Shown here one piece after another: positions 53,576-62,606 of a DNA stretch of 64,000 bases; the first letter of the stretch is position 1; each line of letters opens with the position of its first letter. A program made the translations under genes and the position numbers. The stretch covers positions 62,001-126,000 of the forward strand of contig NZ_JAKZGD010000004.1 in assembly GCF_022549495.1 (NCBI RefSeq), written 5' to 3'. Under the pieces are notes generated by a model. It was not told the DNA's origin. It searched no databases and saw nothing but the letters and a program-made list of their open reading frames with translations. The stretch is from Acinetobacter sp. ANC 4805. Lineage in GTDB: Bacteria; Pseudomonadota; Gammaproteobacteria; Pseudomonadales; Moraxellaceae.

Positions 53576-55018
53576 TTAGAGATATGATTGAAAAGCTTCT
53601 ATAGCACGTACTCTACTCATTTTTAGATCAACAATTGGTTTGGGATAATTTAAATTTCGAGTTAAATCTTTTAGATAAGGTTCATGAATTGTTTTAGCAT
53701 CTAAATGAGCAAGTTCTGGCACCCATCGACGAATATAATCACCGTTTGGATCAAATTTTTGTGATTGGCTGACAGGGTTAAACACGCGAAAGTAGGGAAC
53801 AGCATCCGTACCAGTAGAAGCACACCATTGCCAGCCTCCATTATTGGCAGCTAAGTCACCATCAATCAAATGCTGCATAAACCATTGTTCGCCTTTACGC
53901 CAATCAATCAATAGATTTTTCGTTAGAAACATGGCACAGATCATACGAACTCGATTATGCATCCAGCCTGTTGCAAGGAGTTGACGCATACCTGCATCGA
54001 CAATAGGAATCCCTGTCTGACCTTGTTGCCATTTTTCCAAACCAACTCGGTCATCACGCCAATCAATCCGTTGGGTTGCAGCCTTGAACGGTAAATGTTT
54101 AGAAACTTGAGGAAAATCAAATAAAATATGTTGGTAGAATTCACGCCATAGAAGTTCATCGAGCCAAGTTTGTTGACCTTCAGATTGAATAATAAAGTCA
54201 CCATGCTGTTGTCGAAACAAGGCTTGAATACATTGGCGAATTGAGAGTATGCCAATATTTAAATATGCAGAAAGTTGGCTAGTACCTGATATCGAAGGAA
54301 TATCCCGAGATACTTTATAGTCGTTTAGACGCTCATTGACGAAGTGATCTAATAAATGAAGCGCATGTAGTTCACCAATTTTCCAAACGGACATCTTTGT
54401 TTGCTTGGTTTTTTCAGCATATTTGAGTTGGAGTTGATGCAGATTTGTCTGTGTTAAAGATGATAAATCTAATTCAATCGGCTGTTGAATTTCAGGAATT
54501 GGATAACATTGAGGCAAGCCATGCTGTAAGCGTTGGTAGCAGGTTTTTTTAAATGCACCAAAAACTTGGTAGGGTAAGTTTGATTGATTGCGTATCGAGG
54601 CAATTGGGAACAATGTCCGATCATGAAAAAGCACAAGTTCTTTTTGATGATGATTTAGCTGTTTTTGTACATCAGCATCACGTTTAAGTTCATGAACACC
54701 AACTTCAATATTGGCATAAATATGTTGGAAATTGATGAGTTGGATTAAATCTAAAAAGAATTTGGCAATATCTTTCCATAATGGAATGGTCTGAACGATT
54801 AATGGGATATTCAGTGTATCCAGTTGTTGTTTTAATTCTTGTAGTTGGCGGAGATAAAATTCGATTTTAATCGGAGCATCATCATGTTGTTGCCATTGCT
54901 CAGGCGATAATACAACGATTGCAATACATGAACCTGCCTGAGTCGCTTGCCATAATGCTACATGATCATGGATTCTTAAATCTTGGCGAAACCAAATCAG
55001 TTGATAAACGTTAGACAT
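53576..55018 (-). CDS. phrB: Deoxyribodipyrimidine photolyase (cryptochrome/photolyase family)
   Basis: The 480-residue protein has an N-terminal Rossmann antenna domain (IWFRQDLRIHDHVALWQA). A C-terminal FAD domain has LLWREFYQHILFDFP, GIPIVDAGMRQLLATGWMHN, RMICAMFLTKNLLIDWRKGE and GDLAANNGGWQWCASTGTDA, then RVFNPVSQSQKFDPNGDYIR. All are hallmarks of class I CPD photolyase, which splits UV-induced pyrimidine dimers with blue light. ATG 55018 places the family start (VYQLIWFRQDLR) at the N-terminus; a TTG upstream is unlikely. Confidence 0.95.
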   Translation of the reverse strand: MSNVYQLIWFRQDLRIHDHVALWQATQAGSCIAIVVLSPEQWQQHDDAPIKIEFYLRQLQELKQQLDTLNIPLIVQTIPLWKDIAKFFLDLIQLINFQHIYANIEVGVHELKRDADVQKQLNHHQKELVLFHDRTLFPIASIRNQSNLPYQVFGAFKKTCYQRLQHGLPQCYPIPEIQQPIELDLSSLTQTNLHQLQLKYAEKTKQTKMSVWKIGELHALHLLDHFVNERLNDYKVSRDIPSISGTSQLSAYLNIGILSIRQCIQALFRQQHGDFIIQSEGQQTWLDELLWREFYQHILFDFPQVSKHLPFKAATQRIDWRDDRVGLEKWQQGQTGIPIVDAGMRQLLATGWMHNRVRMICAMFLTKNLLIDWRKGEQWFMQHLIDGDLAANNGGWQWCASTGTDAVPYFRVFNPVSQSQKFDPNGDYIRRWVPELAHLDAKTIHEPYLKDLTRNLNYPKPIVDLKMSRVRAIEAFQSYL

Positions 55019-55088
55019 AAGATAAGAACCACTCAATTGATTAGCACGAAGCGAAGTAATTTTCTTATTTTACTGATGTCCATGTGAA

Positions 55089-55120
55089 GAAAAAGCAAAG
55101 CCGAGGCTTTGCTTTTTCTT
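55089..55120 (-). terminator. Terminator of slyD
   Basis: AGAAAAAGCAAAGCC / GGCTTTGCTTTTTCT, a long perfect stem 20 bases beyond slyD on the minus strand. Confidence 0.88.
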
Positions 55121-55139
55121 ATCTAATTCAAAAAATGAA

Positions 55140-55622
55140 TTAGTGGTGGTGACCACCTGCACCGTGAACGTGACCATGATCTAATTCTTCTTGAGAAGCA
55201 TCACGGATTTCAACGATTTCAACTTCAAATGTTAAATCTTGACCAGCAAGTGGGAAGTTTGCATCAACAACAATGTTGTCGCCTTCAACTGCTTTAACGG
55301 TTACGATTTGTACGCCATCATCAGTTTGAGCTTGGAATTGCATACCAGGTTGGATGTTATCTACACCTTGGAACATTTGAGCTGGAACTTCTTGTACGAG
55401 GTCTGGGTTGTATTCGCCATAACCTTCAGCAGCTGGAACATTTACTGTGAATTTTTCGCCAACAGTTTTGCCAGTAAGCGCATTTTCTAAACCAGGAATG
55501 ATGTTGCCCGCACCGTGCAAATATGCAAGTGGTTCACCTTGAGATTGATCAAGTGTTTCACCCTCAGCGTTTGTTAAAGTGTAGTGGAATGAAACCACGT
55601 GGTTAAGTGCAATAGCAGTCAT
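55140..55622 (-). CDS. slyD: FKBP-type peptidyl-prolyl isomerase SlyD
   Basis: The 160-residue protein has the SlyD order of FKBP and insert-in-flap domains: VVSFHYTLTNAEGETLDQSQ, LAYLHGAGNIIPGLENALTG, AAEGYGEYNPDLVQEVP and FPLAGQDLTFEVEIVEIRDA. The short His-rich tail (HGHVHGAGGHHH) can bind nickel. It is a cytoplasmic chaperone and prolyl isomerase. ATG 55622 is chosen over a position six codons upstream because it matches the family start. Confidence 0.92.
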   Translation of the reverse strand: MTAIALNHVVSFHYTLTNAEGETLDQSQGEPLAYLHGAGNIIPGLENALTGKTVGEKFTVNVPAAEGYGEYNPDLVQEVPAQMFQGVDNIQPGMQFQAQTDDGVQIVTVKAVEGDNIVVDANFPLAGQDLTFEVEIVEIRDASQEELDHGHVHGAGGHHH

Positions 55623-55744
55623 TTTGTTTGATCCATTCAATCAATTTAGGTGTATATCATAAAGTGAAAAATAGGTTTTGTTGACTATTTTCCACTTTTT
55701 GAAACTATTTCGTTATAGATAGGAACGAAATTGAAAATTTCAAC

Positions 55745-57031
55745 TCAATAAAGTTTAATTTTTGGGCGGACGCGACGTGTGAGGAAATCTTTCATGGTGA
55801 GCATTCCTGCTTGGGTATAACCATGAATATTGGCTTGATGTAGTCGATACAAAGAAACATACATGGTTTTGGCAATAAACCCTTGCACACTCACATCACC
55901 CAGTAATTCTCCAACGGCTTGATTACGGCTTAAAGAAACCAAAGAACCTTTGTCACTGAAACTAAACATAGGTTGTTGAGCGCTTGATAAACGTGCGGCC
56001 ATGGCATCGACTAAGAAGGTTGCTTGCTGACTGGCAACTTGGGCACGTGGACCGAGTGGTGGCTGACGTGCATCGAGTTGACAGTTTGCGCAGTCACCAA
56101 AGGCAAACACATTTGGATCAGAGTAAGTTTGTAGTGTGGCGTAGACCATCAAACGATTAATCTTGTCGCGTTTAAAATCTGTGAATGATTCGAGTACTTT
56201 AGGTGCTTTGACGCCTGCTGCCCATACGGTAATGTCCGAATGCAAGACATGACCATTGCTAAAATAGACATTTGATTCATCGACTTTTTGCACTTTATGT
56301 TGCGTCAGAATGTCGATGCCCATTTTTTGTAATTGTTTCGTACTATGTGCAGCCGTTTTTTCATTGAGTGCAGGCAAGATACGATCTGAGGCTTCGATCA
56401 AGGTAATCTTAACTTGCTTCGGATTAATTTTCTTTAACCCATAGCGATAAAAGTTCTTCGTGGTTTCAATCAGTTCAGCCGCTAATTCAACACCTGTCGC
56501 ACCTGCACCAACAATACCAATATTTAAGGCACGCTCAGTTGCTTGGTTCTGCGCTTCAATATAGAGGTGGAACAAATCTTGTTGAAAGATATCGGCTTGT
56601 TTGCGGCTATCTAAGAAATGGCAATGTTCACGTACACCCTCAGTACCGAAGTCATTCGATACAGAACCGACAGCGAGGATGAGTGTGTCATAACTTAAAT
56701 TTTGTATAACAGGGATATGTTCTTTAGAGAGTTGAGGAGGGGAAATGGTAATTTGCTTTTGGTTTTTATCTACCTCGATTAAAGTTCCGAGAATGAACTC
56801 AAAATCGTGTTTCTCTGCGTGAGCAAAATAGTTGGTTTGTTCTTCGTGAGGATTGAGAGAGCCGGCGGCAATTTCGTGAAGCAGTGGTTTCCATATATGT
56901 GTGAGGTTTTGGTCAACGAGCGTAATTTTGGCTTTATTTTTCCTGCCAAAACGTTCGCCGAGTTGTGTCGCAAGCTCTAAACCACCTGCGCCACCGCCCA
57001 CAATCACGATATGATGTAAGGTTTTGCTCAT
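55745..57031 (-). CDS. ndh: Type II NADH dehydrogenase (Ndh)
   Basis: The 428-residue flavoprotein has the FAD-binding IVGGGAGGLELATQLGERFG, the second nucleotide motif GIVGAGATGVELAAELIE, an AVGSVSNDFGTEGV region and FAFGDCANCQL. It passes electrons from NADH to quinone without pumping protons. A membrane-associated basic C-terminus ends TRRVRPKIKLY. The gene follows the carboxypeptidase gene in the same orientation with a hairpin between. Confidence 0.92.
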   Translation of the reverse strand: MSKTLHHIVIVGGGAGGLELATQLGERFGRKNKAKITLVDQNLTHIWKPLLHEIAAGSLNPHEEQTNYFAHAEKHDFEFILGTLIEVDKNQKQITISPPQLSKEHIPVIQNLSYDTLILAVGSVSNDFGTEGVREHCHFLDSRKQADIFQQDLFHLYIEAQNQATERALNIGIVGAGATGVELAAELIETTKNFYRYGLKKINPKQVKITLIEASDRILPALNEKTAAHSTKQLQKMGIDILTQHKVQKVDESNVYFSNGHVLHSDITVWAAGVKAPKVLESFTDFKRDKINRLMVYATLQTYSDPNVFAFGDCANCQLDARQPPLGPRAQVASQQATFLVDAMAARLSSAQQPMFSFSDKGSLVSLSRNQAVGELLGDVSVQGFIAKTMYVSLYRLHQANIHGYTQAGMLTMKDFLTRRVRPKIKLY

Positions 57032-57053
57032 GATTAACCTAATTATTTTTGTG

Positions 57054-57085
57054 AAAGGATGGTTGGATTATGCCATCCTTTTTTC
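57054..57085. terminator. Hairpin between the carboxypeptidase gene and ndh
   Basis: AAAGGATGG / CCATCCTTT with a T-run on the plus-strand side only. On the minus strand, where the flanking genes are read, it lacks a good T-run, so termination may be partial. Confidence 0.45.
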
Positions 57086-57124
57086 TAGATTGTATGGTTA
57101 ATCTTGATAAAAACAGTTGGTCTT

Positions 57125-58444
57125 TTACCCTTGATTTAATGGGTAAAGCTTAGCGGCTTTTACATCATTGGTTGAAAGAAATGAAAATAGACCAGTCAAC
57201 CAAATCATAATTTTTTGAAAGATATTGGCTTCTTCAATTTGCACATTATTTTCAATCTGTAAGCTACGGATGAGTTGGTTATTTTGATAAACCGTCACGG
57301 TTGCCAAGCTCATGACTTGGGTTAATGGTGCTGTTAAATGTTGCTCATTGAGTTTGATGTTGACGTGTGTATTGGTCGTTTGAATGGGTTCAACTGTTTT
57401 AACTTGTTGATTTGTATCAATCAAATGAATGCGCTGTGTGAGTAAATCAAAACTATTTAAATCAATTGGTGTCGCTTGATCGTATAGAGATGTTGTCACG
57501 ATTGTGGGTTGTTGTGTTTCAACTTTAAATATTTTCAAGGTTGATTTAATGACTGGAAGCTCAGCAATCAGCCTTTGTTTCGGGATGACTTCTTCATCAC
57601 GGGTATAGGTATAGGCTAAATTCATTAATTTATGGGCGACTTCGGCACGCTTGACTGCGCTAGGTGTACCAAGTACCACAACAATTAGACGACGTTTATC
57701 GACATGTGGATTTTGTGTCGGACGTTCTGCTGTTAATGCTAAGTTATAACCTGCTGCCTTGGTATAACCTGTTTTTAAACCATCTGCTGTTGGATCCATT
57801 TTCAATGCAAGGTTGGTTGCACGATGGAAGCGTTGGTTATAACTAAAGCTTGGCATTTTTGAATAATGTAAATATTCAGGCGTTTGTTTCACAATCGCTT
57901 TTGCTAACAGACTAATATCAGCCGCCGTGGAATAATGGTCTGCCATGGTAATGCCAGCAGGATTACTAAAATGGGTATCTTTCATCCCTAAAGCTTGCGC
58001 TTCTTTGTTCATACGCGCCACGAATTGTGGAACGCTACCCGAAATTTTTTCAGCAAGCGTAACCGCCGCATCATTGGCAGACATCACAATTAAGCCAGCC
58101 AAAAGCTGATCAACCGAAATTTGTTCACCAGCCTTTAAATACATCTGTGATTCATCCCACATCACTGTACTGACGACAGGTGTTGCAGTGAGTACTTCTT
58201 CTTTACGTAATTTACCTGCTTCAATTTCTTTTAAAGCAATATAAGCCACCATCATCTTGGTTAATGAGGCGGGCGCACGTTGAGCATGACTATTATGCTC
58301 AGCAATAATTTGCCCAGATTGAGCATCTACAATCGACCAAGCTTGTGCTTCAACTGTTTCAGGGGCGATATTGAGTAAATTGGCATGTGTAAGGTTAGCA
58401 CATAACAGACTAAACAATGTAAAGAGAGAGAGGAAAAATTTCAC
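57125..58444 (-). CDS. dacC: D-alanyl-D-alanine carboxypeptidase (PBP5/6 type)
   Basis: The 439-residue protein has a signal peptide (LCANLTHA-N). The peptidase S11 motifs are SLTK (Ser60 nucleophile, Lys63), SAN in IVMSANDAAVTLAEK, and KTG in DGLKTGYTKAAGYNLAL. A C-terminal beta domain and a membrane-anchoring helix near the end follow. It trims the terminal D-Ala of peptidoglycan stems. A GTG at 58444 is chosen because AAGGTG precedes it and the signal peptide starts there. The frame extends to an ATG at 58495, which would add 17 residues with no purpose. Confidence 0.9.
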   Translation of the reverse strand: MKFFLSLFTLFSLLCANLTHANLLNIAPETVEAQAWSIVDAQSGQIIAEHNSHAQRAPASLTKMMVAYIALKEIEAGKLRKEEVLTATPVVSTVMWDESQMYLKAGEQISVDQLLAGLIVMSANDAAVTLAEKISGSVPQFVARMNKEAQALGMKDTHFSNPAGITMADHYSTAADISLLAKAIVKQTPEYLHYSKMPSFSYNQRFHRATNLALKMDPTADGLKTGYTKAAGYNLALTAERPTQNPHVDKRRLIVVVLGTPSAVKRAEVAHKLMNLAYTYTRDEEVIPKQRLIAELPVIKSTLKIFKVETQQPTIVTTSLYDQATPIDLNSFDLLTQRIHLIDTNQQVKTVEPIQTTNTHVNIKLNEQHLTAPLTQVMSLATVTVYQNNQLIRSLQIENNVQIEEANIFQKIMIWLTGLFSFLSTNDVKAAKLYPLNQG

Positions 58445-58615
58445 GAGAACACCTTGTGCAGCCGATCCAATGGCACGAAAAGCGAAAAAAAGCATGCTAT
58501 GACTTTTTTGTTGCAGAATCCAGCAACTTTTGCCAACAATTAAGACATCTGCGCATGACTTTGTAAAAAAATGCTAAGCTGTGTGAAACCGTTCCTATTT
58601 TTATGATCTAAAACT

Positions 58616-60319
58616 ATGTTGCACTATCAAATTGAGTTTGACGATTATCGCCAACATCTTATTCATGTCACGCTTCGTTTTCTTGCCAATCCAAACCAAG
58701 AGCTTTGGTTACCAACATGGATTCCTGGCAGTTATTTGATTCGAGAGTTTTCAAAACATATTGAATCGGTAAAAGCATCAGATGAAGCAGGGCGGTTGCT
58801 CAGCATTAAAAAAACAGAAAAAAATCGCTGGCGCTTATTCAATAATGACCATGAACTGATTACAGTTGAATATGATGTCTATGCTTATGATTTGTCAGTA
58901 CGTGGTGCGTATGTCGATCAAACTCGTTTATATGTCAATCCTGCTTGTGTTTGCTTAGGTTTACAAGATCAAGAACACGCGCCGTGTGAAGTTGAATTAT
59001 TTTTACCTGCTGAGTTAAAGCATTTCCAAATTGCGACGGGTTTAAGCTCAAAAAGTTTAGTCAAAGGACGTTTTACTCTAAAAGCTGAGAACTACGATCA
59101 ATTGATTGATAGTCCATTTGAATTGGCAGAGCAAAGCCGTTTCAGCTTTGAAGCGAATGGTATTCCACATGAATTTGTCATCTCAGGTAAACACACAACG
59201 AATCTGACGCGTTTACAAGCTGATATGGCAAAGATTTGTCAGACTGAAATTGACATGTTCGGTTCTGCACCATTCCAAAACTATACCTTTATGACGATGG
59301 CAACGGGCAATAGTTATGGTGGTCTAGAGCATTGTAATAGTACCAGTTTGATTACACCACGTGATGATTTACCGAAAGCAGATGAAGCAGAAGAACCTTC
59401 TAAAGATTATCAACGTTTCTTAGGTCTTTGTAGTCATGAATATTTTCATTCATGGTTAGTGAAGTTTATTCGTCCTGAAAACTTCGTCAATTATGACTTA
59501 AACAAAGAAAGTTATACCTCTTTGCTTTGGATTTTTGAAGGTTTCACCTCTTATTATGATGACTTGATTTTATTGCGTAGTGGCGTGATTTCTCAGAAAT
59601 CATATCTAGAGCTACTCAAAGCGCAAATTGATCGTTATTTGCAAAACCCAGGGCGTTGTATTCAGTCCGTTTCAGAATCGAGTTTTGATGCATGGATTAA
59701 ATTCTATCGTCAGGATGAAAACTCGAATAATGCAGGCACAAGTTACTATAATAAAGGCAGTTTAGTCGCACTTTGCTTAGATTTGGGTTTACGCTTACGT
59801 GGTTCGAACTTAGATGCCTTAATGCGTTGTTTATACGAAAATACTCAAAAGGGAATTCAAGTCAATGAACGTACTATTTTCGATTTATGTAACCAATTGA
59901 CGGGTGATAATTGGCTAGAGCAAATTAATCATTTGATCAATACCACCGATGAATTGCCTTTAGATCAATTATTCCCAGAATTTGGTTTGAGCTATACGCT
60001 TAAAAATGATAAAGCTTTGCCGTTTGGGTTAAAAGTAACGGATAAAACCGAAGGTGTTGTCTTACAACATGTTCGTCGTGATAGTGCTGCTGCACAGGCT
60101 GGTTTATCCGCAAATGATGTGATTATTGCAATTGATGGCGTAAAAGCATCGGAGAAACTTTTAGCGAAGTATGCGAAACAACAAGGTTCATTTACGGTTT
60201 ATGCATTCCGCCGTGATGAGTTTTTGCAATTTGAATTGCAAGCAGGTGAAAACGCATTAACGACAGTTGAGTTAAAAGTTGAAGATCAGCATAAAGTTGA
60301 CCGTTGGCTGAGTTGCTAA
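58616..60319 (+). CDS. M61 family metallopeptidase with PDZ domain
   Basis: The 567-residue protein starts with the M61 beta-rich domain (LWLPTWIPGSYLIREFSKHI). It has the zinc motif HEYFHSWLVKFIRP with the downstream Glu (FEGFTSYYDDL), and ends in a PDZ domain (AAAQAGLSANDVIIAIDGVK). No signal peptide is seen, so it is likely cytoplasmic. M61 enzymes are glycyl-aminopeptidase-like peptidases of broad specificity. The terminator that should follow is split by an inserted element. Confidence 0.92.
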   Translation: MLHYQIEFDDYRQHLIHVTLRFLANPNQELWLPTWIPGSYLIREFSKHIESVKASDEAGRLLSIKKTEKNRWRLFNNDHELITVEYDVYAYDLSVRGAYVDQTRLYVNPACVCLGLQDQEHAPCEVELFLPAELKHFQIATGLSSKSLVKGRFTLKAENYDQLIDSPFELAEQSRFSFEANGIPHEFVISGKHTTNLTRLQADMAKICQTEIDMFGSAPFQNYTFMTMATGNSYGGLEHCNSTSLITPRDDLPKADEAEEPSKDYQRFLGLCSHEYFHSWLVKFIRPENFVNYDLNKESYTSLLWIFEGFTSYYDDLILLRSGVISQKSYLELLKAQIDRYLQNPGRCIQSVSESSFDAWIKFYRQDENSNNAGTSYYNKGSLVALCLDLGLRLRGSNLDALMRCLYENTQKGIQVNERTIFDLCNQLTGDNWLEQINHLINTTDELPLDQLFPEFGLSYTLKNDKALPFGLKVTDKTEGVVLQHVRRDSAAAQAGLSANDVIIAIDGVKASEKLLAKYAKQQGSFTVYAFRRDEFLQFELQAGENALTTVELKVEDQHKVDRWLSC

Positions 60320-60334
60320 GTGGTTAGAAAAGAG

Positions 60335-60346
60335 GCTCGGAATGAG
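60335..60346 (+). repeat. Left copy of 12-bp direct repeat flanking the MITE-like element
   Basis: GCTCGGAATGAG; the right copy (GCTCAGAATGAG) is at 60524-60535 and differs at one base. It is interpreted as a target-site duplication. Confidence 0.7.
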
Positions 60347-60523
60347 TAATGCTGATCAGTTAAGCTACTGATTAATAAATCTCCCCTAACCCCTCTTTGA
60401 AAAAGAGGGGAACAGCATTGAATTCAACACTGTATTGAATTCCGAAAAACTCCCTCCTTTGAAAAAGGTGAGAAGCATCGCTCCGCAAGGGGAGGATTGA
60501 AAATACTTAACTGATTAGCATTA
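60347..60523. mobile_element. MITE-like element, 177 bp, with terminal inverted repeats
   Basis: The left end TAATGCTGATCAGTTAAG and the right end CTTAACTGATTAGCATTA are inverted repeats matching at 17 of 18 bases. Inside lies the palindromic core CTCCCCTAACCCCTCTTT / AAAGAGGGGA and a second related stretch around 60450-60498. There is no open reading frame. It is flanked by a 12-bp near-perfect direct repeat. It sits between AAAAGAG-GCTC and GAGC-GTCTTTTTT, the two arms of what was probably the terminator of the M61 gene. A related degenerate copy is at 28659. Confidence 0.75.
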
Positions 60524-60546
60524 GCTCAGAATGAGCGTCTTTTTTG

Positions 60547-60948
60547 TCAATTGCCTCGGTAGGTGGAATAACCATACGGGCTGAGCAGTAAAGGAATATG
60601 GTAATGAGGAACAGTTCCATCGACTTCAAAAATGACAGGAACTTCTGGGAAAAATGAACTTTGTTGGTTCTGTTGAAACCATTCGCCTGTTTTAAAGGTC
60701 ACTTTATAAATCCCAGTAACTAATTTTTGTTGAGTTGGGGAGAGCGCAGTAATTCGTCCGTTATGATCTGTTTTAGCTTGATTGATTTCTACCCATTTAT
60801 CTTTTTGTTGCACGGCTAAAGTCACACTCACATTAGCAGCAGGCAGACCATTCTCCAAGTTAAGTACATGAACACTGAGCGGATTCGCATTGGCTGCAAA
60901 AACTGCACTTGAATAAAATAGTGTGGCTGCGGTTAGAAACTTATACAT
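60547..60948 (-). CDS. uraH: Exported 5-hydroxyisourate hydrolase (transthyretin-like)
   Basis: The 133-residue protein has a signal peptide (SSAVFAANA). The transthyretin-like fold follows: LSVHVLNLENGLPAANVSV (catalytic His), HNGRITAL (Arg), PHYHIPLLLSPYGYSTYRGN (His and C-terminal motif). The family opens 5-hydroxyisourate in uric acid breakdown, usually with the C-terminal tetrapeptide YRGS; here it is YRGN. Exported versions exist in gammaproteobacteria. No other purine-degradation genes are adjacent. Confidence 0.88.
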   Translation of the reverse strand: MYKFLTAATLFYSSAVFAANANPLSVHVLNLENGLPAANVSVTLAVQQKDKWVEINQAKTDHNGRITALSPTQQKLVTGIYKVTFKTGEWFQQNQQSSFFPEVPVIFEVDGTVPHYHIPLLLSPYGYSTYRGN

Positions 60949-61045
60949 GTACCAACTCCAAATGAGCGTTTAGATAAACGGTAGAAGGCACGTTGTGATC
61001 AGATACTGAAATACATCTGTAAAGATTCACCTGCCGAGTATTAAA

Positions 61046-61068
61046 AAGGCACTGTCGATCAGTGCCTT
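61046..61068 (-). terminator. Terminator of the outer-membrane barrel gene
   Basis: AAGGCACTG tcgat CAGTGCCTT, followed on the minus strand by a T-run, 12 bases beyond the gene. Confidence 0.85.
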
Positions 61069-61079
61069 GCTTATGCTTG

Positions 61080-61772
61080 TTAGAATGAATATCTCGCACC
61101 TAAATAAAACTCGCTTGAATATAGATGTGCTTTCATCTGTTCATCTTGTAGACCACGAGCATTGGCAAAGTTATTTAAACCACTCTCAGCCTTGCCCAAA
61201 TCGACATAGCGATAACCTAAATCAAGATTTAAGTTTGGAATGGCTTTGTAGCTTGCACCTGCACCTACGCTATACACTAGCTGAGTATCGGTATTGGCAA
61301 GATATTGACGAGATATGTTGCCTTGCCAACCTGAAGATTCGATATGAGCAACACCTAAGCCAAGATTGCCATATATCGCCACATTGTTTAAAACTTCAAA
61401 ATCACGGTAAGCATTTAGCATCAAACGCTGAGTATCTACTTTGTGATGATTAAAACTGGTCGGAAAGTTGCTTGAACCGCTGGTAAATTCCGCATCATTT
61501 TTGAAGGTGTATTCACCTTCCGTGCGCCAGCCATTACCAAAGTCATAACCAAAACCAAGTGATGCATTGGTTAAGTTTTTCTTTTCATCGCCTGCAACAA
61601 ATTGACCAATACCCGGACGTAAACTAGTTTCCATATTGTCCGCTTTGAGTTTAGCTGCAGCAACTTTTGCCGAGACATAATACCCCGCATGATTCGTTTC
61701 CTGAGCATAGCTTACGGATACAGTTGCCAGTAAAAAAGATGAAAATGCGAAGCGAGTAAATACTTTGTCCAT
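61080..61772 (-). CDS. Small outer-membrane beta-barrel protein (OmpA/OmpW/opacity-like)
   Basis: The 230-residue protein has a signal peptide (SVSYAQ). An eight-strand barrel pattern follows: GYYVSAKVAAAKL, ASLGFGYDFGNGWRTEGEYT, RLMLNAYRDFEV, YGNLGLGVAHIESSG, YSVGAGASYKAIPNLNLDLG, and a C-terminal SSEFYLGARYSF ending in Phe. The function is unknown; relatives include porin-like and adhesion or stress proteins. ATG 61772 opens the signal peptide. It is divergent from the response regulator gene, which may control it. Confidence 0.83.
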   Translation of the reverse strand: MDKVFTRFAFSSFLLATVSVSYAQETNHAGYYVSAKVAAAKLKADNMETSLRPGIGQFVAGDEKKNLTNASLGFGYDFGNGWRTEGEYTFKNDAEFTSGSSNFPTSFNHHKVDTQRLMLNAYRDFEVLNNVAIYGNLGLGVAHIESSGWQGNISRQYLANTDTQLVYSVGAGASYKAIPNLNLDLGYRYVDLGKAESGLNNFANARGLQDEQMKAHLYSSEFYLGARYSF

Positions 61773-61922
61773 ATTCAATTTTCCCAAATCAGTAGAGGAA
61801 TACTTGGTGATAAAAATCTTAATTTCCTCAATACATGGTAGGAAGAAATGAATCTTGGCATGATGACAATTAGATTACCGATTTGTAATTTTTCAGGTGA
61901 CTAAACAGGGTTAAAATGTGCT

Positions 61923-62606
61923 ATGCATATTTTAATTATTGAAGATGAATCCAAAATTGCGCAGTTTTTAGCGAAGGGATTACAAGAATCTGGATATACC
62001 TGTGCCATTGCAAAAGATGGCATAGATGGATTATCACGTTTGCAAGCCGAAGCATTTGATTTGCTGATTTTAGATGTCATGTTACCGAAATTGGATGGTT
62101 GGCATGTTTTGCAGACGTTACGAACCTTTTCAAAAATGCCTGTGTTAATGCTCACGGCAAAAGACCATGTACTCGATCGAGTCAGGGGTTTGGAGTTGGG
62201 GGCTGATGATTACCTCATTAAACCCTTTTCTTATGTCGAGTTATTGGCACGAATCAAGAGCTTATTGCGCCGTGTGCCAAATGTTGAAAAAGAAATTTAT
62301 CAGATTGCGAATTTGAGTTTGAACCGACTCAGTCGAGAAGTCTATCGTGCAGACAGTAAAATTGATTTAACGGCTAAAGAATTTGTGTTACTGCAATTAT
62401 TAATTCAGCATCGGGGTGAAGTGCTGACACGGACACAAATTGCCTCAATGGTGTGGAATATTAACTTTGAGACGGATACCAATGTGGTAGATGTCGCTAT
62501 ACGCCGATTAAGAGCCAAGATTGATGATCATTTTGCTCCCAAGCTGATTTATACCGTTAGAGGTATGGGCTATAAGGTCGATTTACACAATGAAAATCAT
62601 GAATAG
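61923..62606 (+). CDS. OmpR-family response regulator
   Basis: The 227-residue protein has a receiver domain with the acidic pocket (IIEDE), phospho-acceptor Asp51 in LLILDVMLPKLDG and the Lys of LIKPFSYVEL. A C-terminal winged helix follows (SREVYRADSKIDLTAKEFVL, VDVAIRRLRAKIDDHFAPKL, IYTVRGMGYKVD). It is closest in pattern to the heavy-metal-type regulators CusR/CopR. It overlaps the kinase gene by 17 bp. No metal-efflux gene is adjacent in the window. Confidence 0.93.
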   Translation: MHILIIEDESKIAQFLAKGLQESGYTCAIAKDGIDGLSRLQAEAFDLLILDVMLPKLDGWHVLQTLRTFSKMPVLMLTAKDHVLDRVRGLELGADDYLIKPFSYVELLARIKSLLRRVPNVEKEIYQIANLSLNRLSREVYRADSKIDLTAKEFVLLQLLIQHRGEVLTRTQIASMVWNINFETDTNVVDVAIRRLRAKIDDHFAPKLIYTVRGMGYKVDLHNENHE

